From contig CAWAGV010000002.1 of NCBI GenBank assembly GCA_963781725.1, positions 1,736,001-1,800,000 of the forward strand: DNA of 64,000 bases. The letters are read 5' to 3'. This DNA is from BOG-931 sp963781725 (lineage in GTDB: Bacteria > Pseudomonadota > Alphaproteobacteria > Rhizobiales > Xanthobacteraceae). Positions 1 through 7,977 of the stretch are shown here, in pieces; position 1 is the stretch's first letter, and each line of letters opens with the position of its first letter. The notes under the pieces are model-generated. The model searched no databases. It saw only the letters and a list, made by a program, of their open reading frames with translations, and was not told where the DNA came from. A program made the position numbers and the translations under genes.

Positions 1-278
1 GAGAACAGCGGCGGAATGAATGCCCACCAGGCGATGAGGATTGAACCGACGATCGTGACAATGCCGGCCGGCGTGCCGGCGACCAGCGCGGCGAGCAGCA
101 CTGCCGGATAAAACGTCGGAAACAGCGCGTTGATGCCAAGGCTGGCAACAGCCATGCGCAGCAGCGTGGCGGCAACGAGACAGGCAACGACGGTGCCCGC
201 GGCTTTCCATGAATAAGGAAGCACGCGCTCGACAAAACGCGCCCGGCGATCCGTTTGCGACTGATGCCTCACGCTCAT
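1..278 (-). CDS. N-terminal fragment of a DUF4118-type membrane sensor, probably a histidine kinase
   Basis: The gene runs off the left edge, so only about 92 N-terminal residues are visible. After a basic, cytoplasmic-looking start (MSVRHQSQTDRRARF) there are hydrophobic segments, with a stretch around FPTFYPAVLLAALVAGTPAG and then AWWAFIPPLF. That pattern is typical of the DUF4118 membrane domain found in KdpD-like and HWE-type sensor kinases of Bradyrhizobium relatives. The catalytic part is outside the window, so the kinase assignment is inferred. The 225 bases between this start and the monooxygenase stop at 504 hold no further gene that I can see. Confidence 0.5.
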   Translation of the reverse strand, partial: MSVRHQSQTDRRARFVERVLPYSWKAAGTVVACLVAATLLRMAVASLGINALFPTFYPAVLLAALVAGTPAGIVTIVGSILIAWWAFIPPLF

Positions 279-503
279 CGCCACGCCGCAGGTCTTGACC
301 CGTCCGGTTCCCGGCGGCTCTCGATCACACCGTAGTGTGGCCGATAAACGTCGATCTCACAATCTTCGCTTTCCCATTGCAGGCAAAGGGAAATTTTTAC
401 GTCATGTGCAGGATGTGACAGCCCCGCCGGACGCTTTAGCGTCCTGCGCGATTTGACTCAAATGCACAATGACCGTCAAAAGCGGCGCGTGTGGGGAGGA
501 CTC

Positions 504-2063
504 TCAGAATTTCCCCGCCACCCGCACGTCGTCGCCGTTCTTGTAGGCCGGGTTCTTCCAGCCATTTTCGTCGTAATCGGCCATGCATTTCTCGACTAGC
601 GCTTCCATCTGCTTGAGCTGGCCGTTGAACTGCGCCTGCTGCAGCGGAAAAATCCGCACCAGCTCGTGGCTGCCGGAATAGTTCATCTCGTAGAGCTCGT
701 GGCGGGCGCCGAATTCGGTGCCGATCGCGTCCCACAGCAGCTTCATGATCTTGATGCGCTCCTTGTAATCGATGCCGTTCGAACCGCGCACGTATTTGGC
801 GAGATATTTGTCGATCTCGGGATTTTTGAAATCGAGCGCGTGCGAGGGCAGGTAGATCAGGCCCGAGGCGACGACCTTCTCGACGATGTTGCGGATCTGC
901 GGATAGGCTTCCGTCATGAACAGGCGGTAGGTGCTCGACACCCGCCCGTTCGGCAGCACCGCGCCGTTGACCCACGGTTCCGGGTTCATCGCCATGGCGT
1001 CGGTCAGCGCCCAGAACAGGTTGCGCCAGCCGATCACCTCGCCGATCTGGGCCTGCACGCCGCGGAAGCTTTCGACGCCGGTGACGCGCGCGGCCTTGAA
1101 CAACAGGCCGGCGATGAAATCGAGCTTCACCGCAAGCCGCGTGCAGCCCTGCATGGTGAAGCCGTTGAAGAAGCCGGACCGCGGATAGAAATTCTTCAGC
1201 CGCTCGATGTCGCGGTGGATGAACACGTTCTCCCATGGGATGAACGCGTTATCGAACACGAAGATCGCGTCGTTCTCGTCGAAGCGCGAGGTCAGCGGAT
1301 AATCCCACGGCGAGCCGGTGGCGGCGGCGGAGAACTCATAGGACTGCCGGCAGATCAGCTTGATGCCCGGCGTGTTCATCGGCGCGATGAACATCACCAC
1401 CATCGCCGGATCGTTGATCTCCTGGCCCATGTTCTGGCCGAGGAAGTTGTAATGGGTCAGCGCCGAATTGGTCGCCACCACCTTGGCGCCGGAGACATAG
1501 ATGCCGGCGTCGGTCTCCTTCTGGATGGTGATGTAGACATCCTTGACCTCTTCGGCCGGCTTGTTGCGGTCGATCGGCGGATTGACCAGCGCGTGATTGA
1601 GATAGAGCACCGCCTCCTGCGCACGCTTGTGCCAGGCCCGGGCGTTGTCGGCGAACTTGCCGTAGAATTCGGCATTGGCGCCGAGCGTGTTGAGAAACGC
1701 CGCCTTGTAGTCCGGGCTGCGGCCGGACCAGCCGTAAGTGATGCGCGCCCAGTCGGCGATGGCGTCGCGTTGCGCGATCACGTCTTCTGCCGAACGCGCG
1801 ACCTTGAAATATTTGTGGGTGTAGCCGCCCGAGCCGGTATCGGTCGGCGCGGTGAGCACCGCCTTGTGCTTGTCGTCATGCAGCGCGTCGTAGAGCTGCG
1901 CCATCGAGGCCGCGGCATTGCGGAACGCCGGATGCGTGGTGACGTCCTTGACCCGCTCGCCGTAGATGTAGACCTCGCGGCCGTCGCGCAGCGACTCGAT
2001 GTATTCCGCGCCGGTGAACGGCCGGTTTTTCCCGGCAAGGATATCTTCGGGACGCTCGGACAT
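504..2063 (-). CDS. 4-hydroxyphenylacetate 3-hydroxylase (HpaB)-family flavin monooxygenase
   Basis: This 519-residue protein is the FADH2-using oxygenase component of a two-component phenol ortho-hydroxylase family (HpaB, TftD and relatives), expected in the cytoplasm. The family N-terminal pattern YIESLRDGREVYIYGERV is clear. The stretches thought to line the active site read GRSPDY at about 114-119 and LNHALVNPP at about 155-163, so the usual Arg, Tyr and His are present. The ATG at 2063 follows GGAGAAC at good spacing; an upstream in-frame extension is less likely. No flavin reductase is next to it, so FADH2 must come from elsewhere. It is divergent from a MarR regulator across a palindrome, which suggests substrate-induced control. 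The exact phenol is unknown. Confidence 0.85.
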   Translation of the reverse strand: MSERPEDILAGKNRPFTGAEYIESLRDGREVYIYGERVKDVTTHPAFRNAAASMAQLYDALHDDKHKAVLTAPTDTGSGGYTHKYFKVARSAEDVIAQRDAIADWARITYGWSGRSPDYKAAFLNTLGANAEFYGKFADNARAWHKRAQEAVLYLNHALVNPPIDRNKPAEEVKDVYITIQKETDAGIYVSGAKVVATNSALTHYNFLGQNMGQEINDPAMVVMFIAPMNTPGIKLICRQSYEFSAAATGSPWDYPLTSRFDENDAIFVFDNAFIPWENVFIHRDIERLKNFYPRSGFFNGFTMQGCTRLAVKLDFIAGLLFKAARVTGVESFRGVQAQIGEVIGWRNLFWALTDAMAMNPEPWVNGAVLPNGRVSSTYRLFMTEAYPQIRNIVEKVVASGLIYLPSHALDFKNPEIDKYLAKYVRGSNGIDYKERIKIMKLLWDAIGTEFGARHELYEMNYSGSHELVRIFPLQQAQFNGQLKQMEALVEKCMADYDENGWKNPAYKNGDDVRVAGKF

Positions 2064-2113
2064 TTTCGTTCTCCGTTTTCCTCGGCACCGCTTGCGTCGA
2101 AGGCAATTCGTCA

Positions 2114-2140
2114 GCATACTGACGATATCGTTCAGTGTAC
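2114..2140. promoter_or_regulatory. Palindromic candidate operator for the MarR regulator
   Basis: The divergent space between the HpaB-type gene and the MarR gene contains arms ACTGA and TCAGT (2118-2122 and 2132-2136) around a CGATATCG core. Matching bases extend outward on both sides. MarR dimers usually bind such 16-24 bp palindromes, and the site lies where both divergent promoters would be expected. The binding assignment is inferred from position and symmetry only. Confidence 0.5.
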
Positions 2141-2257
2141 CGATGATCCCCGGCTCCCGTCAACGCGCGAATCCCGGCCAGGGGGATCTCTAGGAACGCA
2201 TCAAGGGACGGACCAAGCCTGCCATGTCTTATCGAGCCTGCTCTTATCGAGCCTGCC

Positions 2258-2809
2258 ATGCCGCACGATGACGACAGCCGCCTGCTCGACATGCCCGGCC
2301 ATTTGATCCGCCGGCTGCAGCAGATCGCCTCGGCGCTGTTCCTGGAACAGGCCAAAGCGTTCGATTTCACTCCGGTCCAGTACGCGGCGCTGGTCGCCAT
2401 CAAGAACAATCCCGGCCTCGACCAGACCGCGCTGTGCAACACCATTGCGCTCGACCGTTCGACCATCGGCGATGTGGTCGGGCGGCTGGAAAAGCGCGGG
2501 CTGATCAGCCGGGCCAACGGCGCCGCCGACCGCCGCACCAAGACGCTGCACATCACCGCGGGCGGCAGCCGCATGATCAGGGATATCGATTCCGCCGTTG
2601 CGGAAACCCAGCGCCTGATCCTGGCGCCGCTCAAGCCGGGCGAGCGCACCACCTTCATGCTGATGCTCAAGCATCTGGTGCATCTCAACAACGAGCACAG
2701 CCGCGCCCCGTTGCGGCCGAACGGCGAGCGCGCTACGCCCCGCTCTCGCGGACAAGCGCCCCGAGCGCCAGCGCGACGACAATCGCGACCGCGAGCAGCG
2801 CGCCGCTGA
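2258..2809 (+). CDS. MarR-family transcriptional regulator
   Basis: This 183-residue protein has a winged-helix domain at about residues 35-105. The segment FTPVQYAALVAIKNNPGLDQ leads into the recognition helix LDRSTIGDVVGRLEKRGLI, then the wing with the typical D-R-R-T-K (ADRRTKTLHIT). MarR proteins are usually repressors released by phenolic ligands, and the divergent neighbour is an aromatic hydroxylase, so autoregulation plus control of that gene is the natural guess. The last 40 or so residues are low-complexity, rich in Arg, Ala and Pro. They overlap the end of the convergent DUF1275 gene by 77 bases, and may be an extension caused by loss of an earlier stop. The ATG at 2258 is the first good start. 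Confidence 0.85.
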   Translation: MPHDDDSRLLDMPGHLIRRLQQIASALFLEQAKAFDFTPVQYAALVAIKNNPGLDQTALCNTIALDRSTIGDVVGRLEKRGLISRANGAADRRTKTLHITAGGSRMIRDIDSAVAETQRLILAPLKPGERTTFMLMLKHLVHLNNEHSRAPLRPNGERATPRSRGQAPRAPARRQSRPRAARR

Positions 2810-3476
2810 TGCCGACGGTGACAAAGGCGACCGCGCCGGCGGCGGCGCCGACCAGAAATCCGGCCGCGACCGACAGCACCACCAGCAACTGATCGCGCAC
2901 CGCGTGATAATGCGCCACCGCCGCTGAGTCGTGGCTGCTGCGGGCGAAGCGCCGGCGCGCGACGATGAGGTCGGTCACGGCGATGCCGAGTTGCGTCATG
3001 TTGCCGGTCATCACGTTGGTCTGCGGGATGCCCCGCATCAGTAGCCGCACCAGCACGCTCTGCGTCCCCATCGCGCAGGCGGCGAGCAGGCCGGCGATGA
3101 TGCCGTGCCAATCGGCGGCGCCTTCGACCTTCGGCCCGAACAGGATGATGGCGACGAAGGCCGCCAGCAGGACCGCCTCGAGCGCCAGCATCCACGGCAT
3201 CGGCGCATGGCCGCGCTCCCGCGCCAGCGCGATCAGTGCCGCGGTGATCGCGGCGGCGGCGACAAAGGCGACGATCGCGAGCAATTTGCCGGCAACGCCG
3301 ACATCGTGCCGCACCAGTTCGGCGCCGGCGATCACGAAGCTGCCGGTGACCTGTGCCGCGAACAGGCCGAACAGCGCCAGATAGGTGTAGCTGTCGACAT
3401 AGCCGGCGACGAAGCTGAGCAGCATCGGCATCGTCTTTTGCAGTGGCATGTGACGATGCGGATGGGCTTCGGGCAT
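2733..3476 (-). CDS. YoaK/DUF1275-family integral membrane protein
   Basis: This 247-residue protein has about six hydrophobic segments. The DUF1275 signature is visible near the N terminus as SFVAGYVDSYTYLALFGLFAAQVTG, followed by GNMTQLGIA near residue 140. The family is widespread, and its function is unknown (transport has been suggested). I prefer the ATG at 3476 because GGAGA lies about 9 bases upstream; the in-frame GTG at 3491 has no such site and would place the ribosome site inside the gene. The 3' end overlaps the convergent MarR gene. A palindromic repeat lies just upstream. Confidence 0.8.
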   Translation of the reverse strand: MPEAHPHRHMPLQKTMPMLLSFVAGYVDSYTYLALFGLFAAQVTGSFVIAGAELVRHDVGVAGKLLAIVAFVAAAAITAALIALARERGHAPMPWMLALEAVLLAAFVAIILFGPKVEGAADWHGIIAGLLAACAMGTQSVLVRLLMRGIPQTNVMTGNMTQLGIAVTDLIVARRRFARSSHDSAAVAHYHAVRDQLLVVLSVAAGFLVGAAAGAVAFVTVGISGALLAVAIVVALALGALVRESGA

Positions 3477-3493
3477 GGCGCTCTTCTCCACGT

Positions 3494-3590
3494 CTTCCGG
3501 AGCGCCGCGCAGCGGCGAGTCCGGAATCCATACTCCCTGCGCCGGGACTATGAATTCCGGGCTCCTCGCTTGGCTCGGCCCCGGAATGAC
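3494..3590. repeat. Paired palindromic repeat (GAATCCATA / TGAATTCCGGG type)
   Basis: Two inverted-repeat modules lie head to head: TTCCGGAGCGCC..TCCGGAATCCATA and TATGAATTCCGGGCTC..CCCGGAATGAC. The same half-element recurs at 33345-33390 in front of the alpha/beta hydrolase. It looks like a REP/BIME-type intergenic element. No coding capacity is seen. Confidence 0.6.
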
Positions 3591-3613
3591 GGGTTAAGCC
3601 GACAAGTCCAGCG

Positions 3614-5272
3614 TCAATCCAGCGGCTCGACCTTCACGATCGAAGCGCCGTGATTACTGCCGACCCACAGCACCGGCTTGGCGCCGCGGTCGTCGACGAA
3701 GACGCGGCGGATATTGGTCGACCGCGGCAGCTGATATTCGACGATACTGTCGGTCTTGGGATCGAGGCGGGCAACGCGGTCATCCAGCATCGAGCCGGTC
3801 CAGATCTCGCCGTCCTTCGCCTTGACCACGTCGTAAGGTTCCATCCACGGCGTCGGCAACTGCCATTCCTTGATCTCGTTGGTCTTCGGATCGAAGCGGC
3901 CGATGCCGTTGGCGCCGTATTCGGCGAACCACAGGATATTGTTCTCGTCGACCCGGCCGCGGCGCGGCCGTGAGAATGGCAGCGGCGTCTTCCAGATCGT
4001 CACTTCTTTGGATTTGGAATCGATCCTGCCGATCGAGGCGCCGCCGAAATTGAGCTGATAGGCGCTGTTGTTCTGATCGGTCGGCATGCCGTAGCCGTTG
4101 ATGTGGGTGCCGATCTTGTCGACGGCCTGGCCGAGATTCTCATATTTGCCGCTGACGGTATCGAACCGATAAACCAGGTGCGTATCCTGATTGTTGGTCC
4201 AGATTTTGCCGTCGACATCGTCGTGTTCCGCCGCCAGCATCGAGGCTTGCGTTGTCGGGTTGAGCCATTCTTGCGGGAACGGATAGGCGGTGACCTGCCG
4301 GGTCTTGGTGTCGATCTTGTAGATGCCGGCCTGGTACATGCCGGCCATCCAGAGATTGCCCTTCGGATCGAACTCGAGGGCGAGCGAACCTTTCGGCTCG
4401 TCGGGTCGCATCGTCGGGATCGGGATGTCCGTTACCTTGCCGGTCGCCGGATCCATCGCGCCGACGAACTGATGGCTGAAGTCCGAGTACCAGACCGTGC
4501 CGTCCTTATCCATCACCACGTCGTGCGGCTGCGCGTCTTTGCGCGGCAGGTCGTACTCGGTGAGGATGACGTGCGTGGAGCGCCCGGTCAGCCGCGGGAA
4601 CGGCTTGAGTGGAAATTCGAGCGTCTCGGCATTGCTCAAATTCACGCTGGCGAGATAGTTCGCCATGGTCTGCTGGAGTGGCTTCGGCATCGGCGAGCGG
4701 TCGGAATTGTTGCCGCCCGGCTGCAGCGGCTGCGGCAGGGTCGGCGTCGAGCCCGGCGAATAGGTGCCCATGCGCTGGAATACCTGCATGAATTCGGCGG
4801 CGTCATGGGTCGACTGCACGATGCGCTGCAAGGTGTGGCAGCCGACGCAATTGGTCAGCGCTGCTCTGAGCTTTTCGTCGCCGGGCAGGCTGTTGAGCCA
4901 TTCACCATTGGAGAGCTGATTGGCGAGCCCGGTCGACTTGCCGAGCGTAAGGTCGGCGGTGGCAGGCGCGCCGGCGATGACGTCGGCGGACTTTGGGCCG
5001 TCGAGGCGGTAGCCGGTCGCGCGAACCGATAGTGCGTAATGCCCCGGCGTCAGCCGGTCGGCGGGAAAGCTGTAAATGCCCTGATCGTTGGTCACCACGG
5101 TGGTGGTAATGTTGCTGCCGTCGCCTTTGGCGCTGACCAGCACGCCTTCCATGACCGGCTCTTGCGCGGACGTCACCTTGCCGGTGAGCGCGATAGTGTT
5201 CTCCGCCGCCGCGGAAGCCGTCAGGGCCGCGAGGCCGACCGAGGTCAGCAGCAGGAATTTCGGCATGGCCAT
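3614..5272 (-). CDS. Exported beta-propeller (virginiamycin B lyase-like) protein with a CxxCH haem motif
   Basis: The 552-residue precursor begins with a signal peptide (cleavage likely after SAAA, about residue 23). Next comes a carboxypeptidase-regulatory-like beta-sandwich (about 27-110), and then a short segment with CVGCH at 142-146, a c-type haem attachment motif. The rest (about 200-552) is an SMP-30/Vgb-type propeller with repeated blades of the form DPKTNEI and TVWYSDF. Such periplasmic proteins accompany redox enzymes in Bradyrhizobium relatives; the substrate is unknown. ATG 5272 has GGAG 6 bases upstream, and the longer in-frame start would spoil the signal peptide. It lies downstream of, and on the same strand as, a molybdenum hydroxylase subunit. 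A functional electron-transfer link is inferred, not shown. Confidence 0.7.
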   Translation of the reverse strand: MAMPKFLLLTSVGLAALTASAAAENTIALTGKVTSAQEPVMEGVLVSAKGDGSNITTTVVTNDQGIYSFPADRLTPGHYALSVRATGYRLDGPKSADVIAGAPATADLTLGKSTGLANQLSNGEWLNSLPGDEKLRAALTNCVGCHTLQRIVQSTHDAAEFMQVFQRMGTYSPGSTPTLPQPLQPGGNNSDRSPMPKPLQQTMANYLASVNLSNAETLEFPLKPFPRLTGRSTHVILTEYDLPRKDAQPHDVVMDKDGTVWYSDFSHQFVGAMDPATGKVTDIPIPTMRPDEPKGSLALEFDPKGNLWMAGMYQAGIYKIDTKTRQVTAYPFPQEWLNPTTQASMLAAEHDDVDGKIWTNNQDTHLVYRFDTVSGKYENLGQAVDKIGTHINGYGMPTDQNNSAYQLNFGGASIGRIDSKSKEVTIWKTPLPFSRPRRGRVDENNILWFAEYGANGIGRFDPKTNEIKEWQLPTPWMEPYDVVKAKDGEIWTGSMLDDRVARLDPKTDSIVEYQLPRSTNIRRVFVDDRGAKPVLWVGSNHGASIVKVEPLD

Positions 5273-5379
5273 GATTGTCTCCAGGGTGTTTCCATCCGAC
5301 GCGCGATTGTCCGGCTCGCGCTTGCGTTGCCGCATTATCCGCGTCCGTCTCTACGTCGGCAAGGTGAAGCTTGTATGCC

Positions 5380-5467
5380 CGTCATGGCCGGGCTTGACTC
5401 GGCCATCCCGATACCCGAAACGACGTGCCGTTTGATCGAGATGGCCGGATCAAGTCCGGCCACGACG
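5380..5467. repeat. Paired palindromic repeat (CGTCATGGCCGGGCTTG type)
   Basis: Two modules, TCATGGCCGGGCTTGACTCGGCCAT and GATGGCCGGATCAAGTCCGGCCACGA, face each other. The same pair occurs at 61231-61324 between ligB and ligC. It lies in the gap between the molybdenum subunit gene and the propeller gene, and may act as a transcript-stabilising or terminating hairpin. Confidence 0.6.
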
Positions 5468-5480
5468 AACTGTGGGGGAG

Positions 5481-7817
5481 CTACGCTTTCGCCTTCTGGC
5501 AGGCTTCCCATAGCCGCTGCGTGGTGGCCGGCATTTCCAGACGATCGCCGGCGCCGTTGGGAATGGCGTCGGCCACCGCGTTCATCACCGCCGAGATCGC
5601 CGCCGTGGTGCCGGCTTCGCCGACGCCCTTGACGCCGAGCGGATTGGTCGTCGCCGGCACGTCGTAGAGCGCGTCGCGCATCGGCGGGATGTCGTCGGCG
5701 CGCGGCATGGCGTAGTCCATGAACGAGCCGGTGACGAGCTGGCCGTTGCCGGCGTCGTAGACCACGTTCTCCATCAGCACCTGGCCGAGGCCGGCGGCGA
5801 CCGAGCCGTGCAACTGGCCCTGCACGATCATATGGTCGAGCGCGCGGCCGCAATCGTCCACCGCGGTGTACATCGCGATGCTCATGCGGCCGGTGTCGGG
5901 ATCGATCTCGACTTCCGCGATGTGCACGCCGTTCGGATAGGCCAGCGGCGTTTCCGTGGTCGTCTTGGTGTCGAGATCCTCGGCGATCTCGCCGCGCTTC
6001 TTCATCTCCGCGGCCTGCGCCGCGACCTGAAACAGCGTGACGCGGCGGTCGGTGCCGACCACTTCAAAGTGGCCGTTGCGATAGACGATATCGGCTTCGC
6101 CGGTTTCCAGCAGGGTCGCCGCGATCGGCTTGCCCTTTTCCAGGATCGTGTCCATCGCCTTGACGATCGAGTGACCCGCCGTCATCGCCGAGCGCGAGCC
6201 GACCGAGGCATAGCCGGGGAGTTCGTTCGACGAATCGCCGTTGGCATGCGGAATCTTGCTCGCCGGGATGCCGAGCTTTTCCGCGATCACGCGCGGGAAC
6301 ACCGTGGCATGGCCCTGTCCGGTGTTCTGCACGTTGAGCGTAAGCAGCAGCGTATCGTTGCCGGGAAAGCTCAGCTTGGCGCTCTCGATAGGCGCGCCGC
6401 CGGAATGTTCGAGCAAACAGCAGATGCCGAAGCCGCGATGCTTGCCGCGCTTCTGCGACTCGCGCTTGCGCTTCTTGAAGCCTTCGTAATCGGCCAGCTC
6501 CAGCGCCTGATTGAGGATCGGCTCGAAATCGCCGGAGTCGTAGGTGGTGCCGACTGCGGTCTCGTACGGCATCTGCGATTTCTTGATCAGGTTGTGCTTT
6601 CGCAGCTTCACCGGATCGATGCCGGTGATGCGCGCCGCCTCGTCGACCACGCGCTCGAGCACATAGCTCGCTTCCGGCCGACCGGCGCCGCGATACGGCG
6701 CGGTCGGGGTCGTGTTGGTGAACACGCAATGCGCCGAAACGTCGATGTTCTTGATGTCGTACATGCCGGGCAGGCAACGGGTGAAGTTCGCGGTCGGAAT
6801 GTTGGCGCCGACCGGGCCGACATAGGCGCCGAGATTGCCGATATTGTGGATGCGCAGCGCCAGGAATTTTCCCTTCTCGTCGAGCGCAAGTTCGACTTCC
6901 GAATAAATGTCACGCGCCTGGTTGTCGGTGAGGAAGGCCTCCGAGCGGGTCGACATCCAGTGGATCGGCCGGCCGAATTTCTTGGCGCCGACCAGGAGCG
7001 CGATGTTCTCAGGGTATGGGCCGGTCTTCAGGCCGAAGGCGCCGCCGACGTCTTCGGTCAGCACGCGGATGCGCTCCTTCGGCAAATTCATGATCGCCAT
7101 GATCGGCTCGCGCATGGCGCCGGCGCCCTGCGAGCAGGTGCGCGTTAAATAGCTGTCGGTCGCGGCGTCGTAGCTCGCGGTGGCGCCGCGCGGCTCCATC
7201 GAATGCACCATCATGCGCTGGTTGAACGCGGTGATGCGCGCGACGTGCTTTGCCGACTTGAAGATATCGTCGACCTTCTTGCTGTTGGCGTCGGGATCGG
7301 GATTCGAGCCCGGCCAGTCCACCGCAAGATTGCCGGGCGCCTGCGGCCAGATTTGCGGCGCGCCGTCACGCAGCGCCTCGCGCGCATCGGTGACCGGCGT
7401 CAGCTCTTCGTACTCGACGGTGACGAATTCGCCGGCGTCCTGCGCCGCCGCGAAGGTCTCGGCCACCACCATCGCCACCGCCTCGCCGATATGCATGACG
7501 CGCTCACCGGCGAGCGCCGGGCGGTGCGGCAGGATCAGGTTCTTGCCGCCGCGGCCCGGCACCGGCGGATGCCGGCCGAGATTGCCGATGCCTTCCATAT
7601 CCTTGGCGGTCAGTACGCCGATTACGCCCGGCGCTTTCAGCGCCGCCGACACGTCGACGCTCAGGATCCTGGCGAAGGCATGCGGCGCGCGGACGAAAAA
7701 CGCGTAAGCCTGGTTCGGCAGCGGCGCATCGGCGGCATAGCGGCCGTGGCCGCGCACCAGCACGTTGTCCTCGACGCGCACGTGTTTGTCTTCGGGGCGT
7801 TCGGTCTTCGCGTCCAT
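5481..7817 (-). CDS. Xanthine dehydrogenase/CoxL-family molybdopterin-binding subunit
   Basis: This 778-residue protein is the large, molybdenum-cofactor-binding subunit of a molybdenum hydroxylase. The N-terminal ribonuclease-like hammerhead domain is at about 15-140. Cofactor motifs follow: VGGAFGLK near 258-264, the active-site loop PYRGAGR at 374-380 (not the AYRCSFR loop of true CO dehydrogenase), and GVGEAG at 731-736 with the catalytic Glu734. These enzymes normally work with an FAD subunit and a 2Fe-2S subunit, but neither gene is next to this one. ATG 7817 was chosen because the family starts with a few charged residues before the hammerhead domain. The substrate is unknown; an aldehyde or N-heterocycle is typical. 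Confidence 0.85.
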   Translation of the reverse strand: MDAKTERPEDKHVRVEDNVLVRGHGRYAADAPLPNQAYAFFVRAPHAFARILSVDVSAALKAPGVIGVLTAKDMEGIGNLGRHPPVPGRGGKNLILPHRPALAGERVMHIGEAVAMVVAETFAAAQDAGEFVTVEYEELTPVTDAREALRDGAPQIWPQAPGNLAVDWPGSNPDPDANSKKVDDIFKSAKHVARITAFNQRMMVHSMEPRGATASYDAATDSYLTRTCSQGAGAMREPIMAIMNLPKERIRVLTEDVGGAFGLKTGPYPENIALLVGAKKFGRPIHWMSTRSEAFLTDNQARDIYSEVELALDEKGKFLALRIHNIGNLGAYVGPVGANIPTANFTRCLPGMYDIKNIDVSAHCVFTNTTPTAPYRGAGRPEASYVLERVVDEAARITGIDPVKLRKHNLIKKSQMPYETAVGTTYDSGDFEPILNQALELADYEGFKKRKRESQKRGKHRGFGICCLLEHSGGAPIESAKLSFPGNDTLLLTLNVQNTGQGHATVFPRVIAEKLGIPASKIPHANGDSSNELPGYASVGSRSAMTAGHSIVKAMDTILEKGKPIAATLLETGEADIVYRNGHFEVVGTDRRVTLFQVAAQAAEMKKRGEIAEDLDTKTTTETPLAYPNGVHIAEVEIDPDTGRMSIAMYTAVDDCGRALDHMIVQGQLHGSVAAGLGQVLMENVVYDAGNGQLVTGSFMDYAMPRADDIPPMRDALYDVPATTNPLGVKGVGEAGTTAAISAVMNAVADAIPNGAGDRLEMPATTQRLWEACQKAKA

Positions 7818-7977
7818 GCTCGGTCCTGAAATGCTCTGACTGGCTGTTTGGCGGACCTCTTTATAGTGGAAACTTCGGAGAGCTAAAGGGCGCAAGTCGG
7901 CATGGCCCGGGTCGGCGGCGCGGCCTTGCATGGCCCCCGTCGTTATGCGCTAAAGGGCCTCTTTTCCGGGAGGACCA

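Noticed and set aside
666..2306. Long open frame antisense to the HpaB-type gene
   Set aside because: It mirrors the third-codon GC bias of the real gene and matches no family; similar long antisense frames occur over every GC-rich gene here (for example 26585-28411 and 39154-41151).
1876..3531. Minus-strand frame spanning from upstream of the DUF1275 gene through the MarR gene
   Set aside because: It is an out-of-frame reading of two real genes, rich in Arg, and shows no motif.
7881..7960. Two GCTAAAGGGC stretches before the ACMSD-like gene as a further SAM-II riboswitch
   Set aside because: No GATTTG, CTTGC or P1 pairing precedes them; the match is limited to seven bases.
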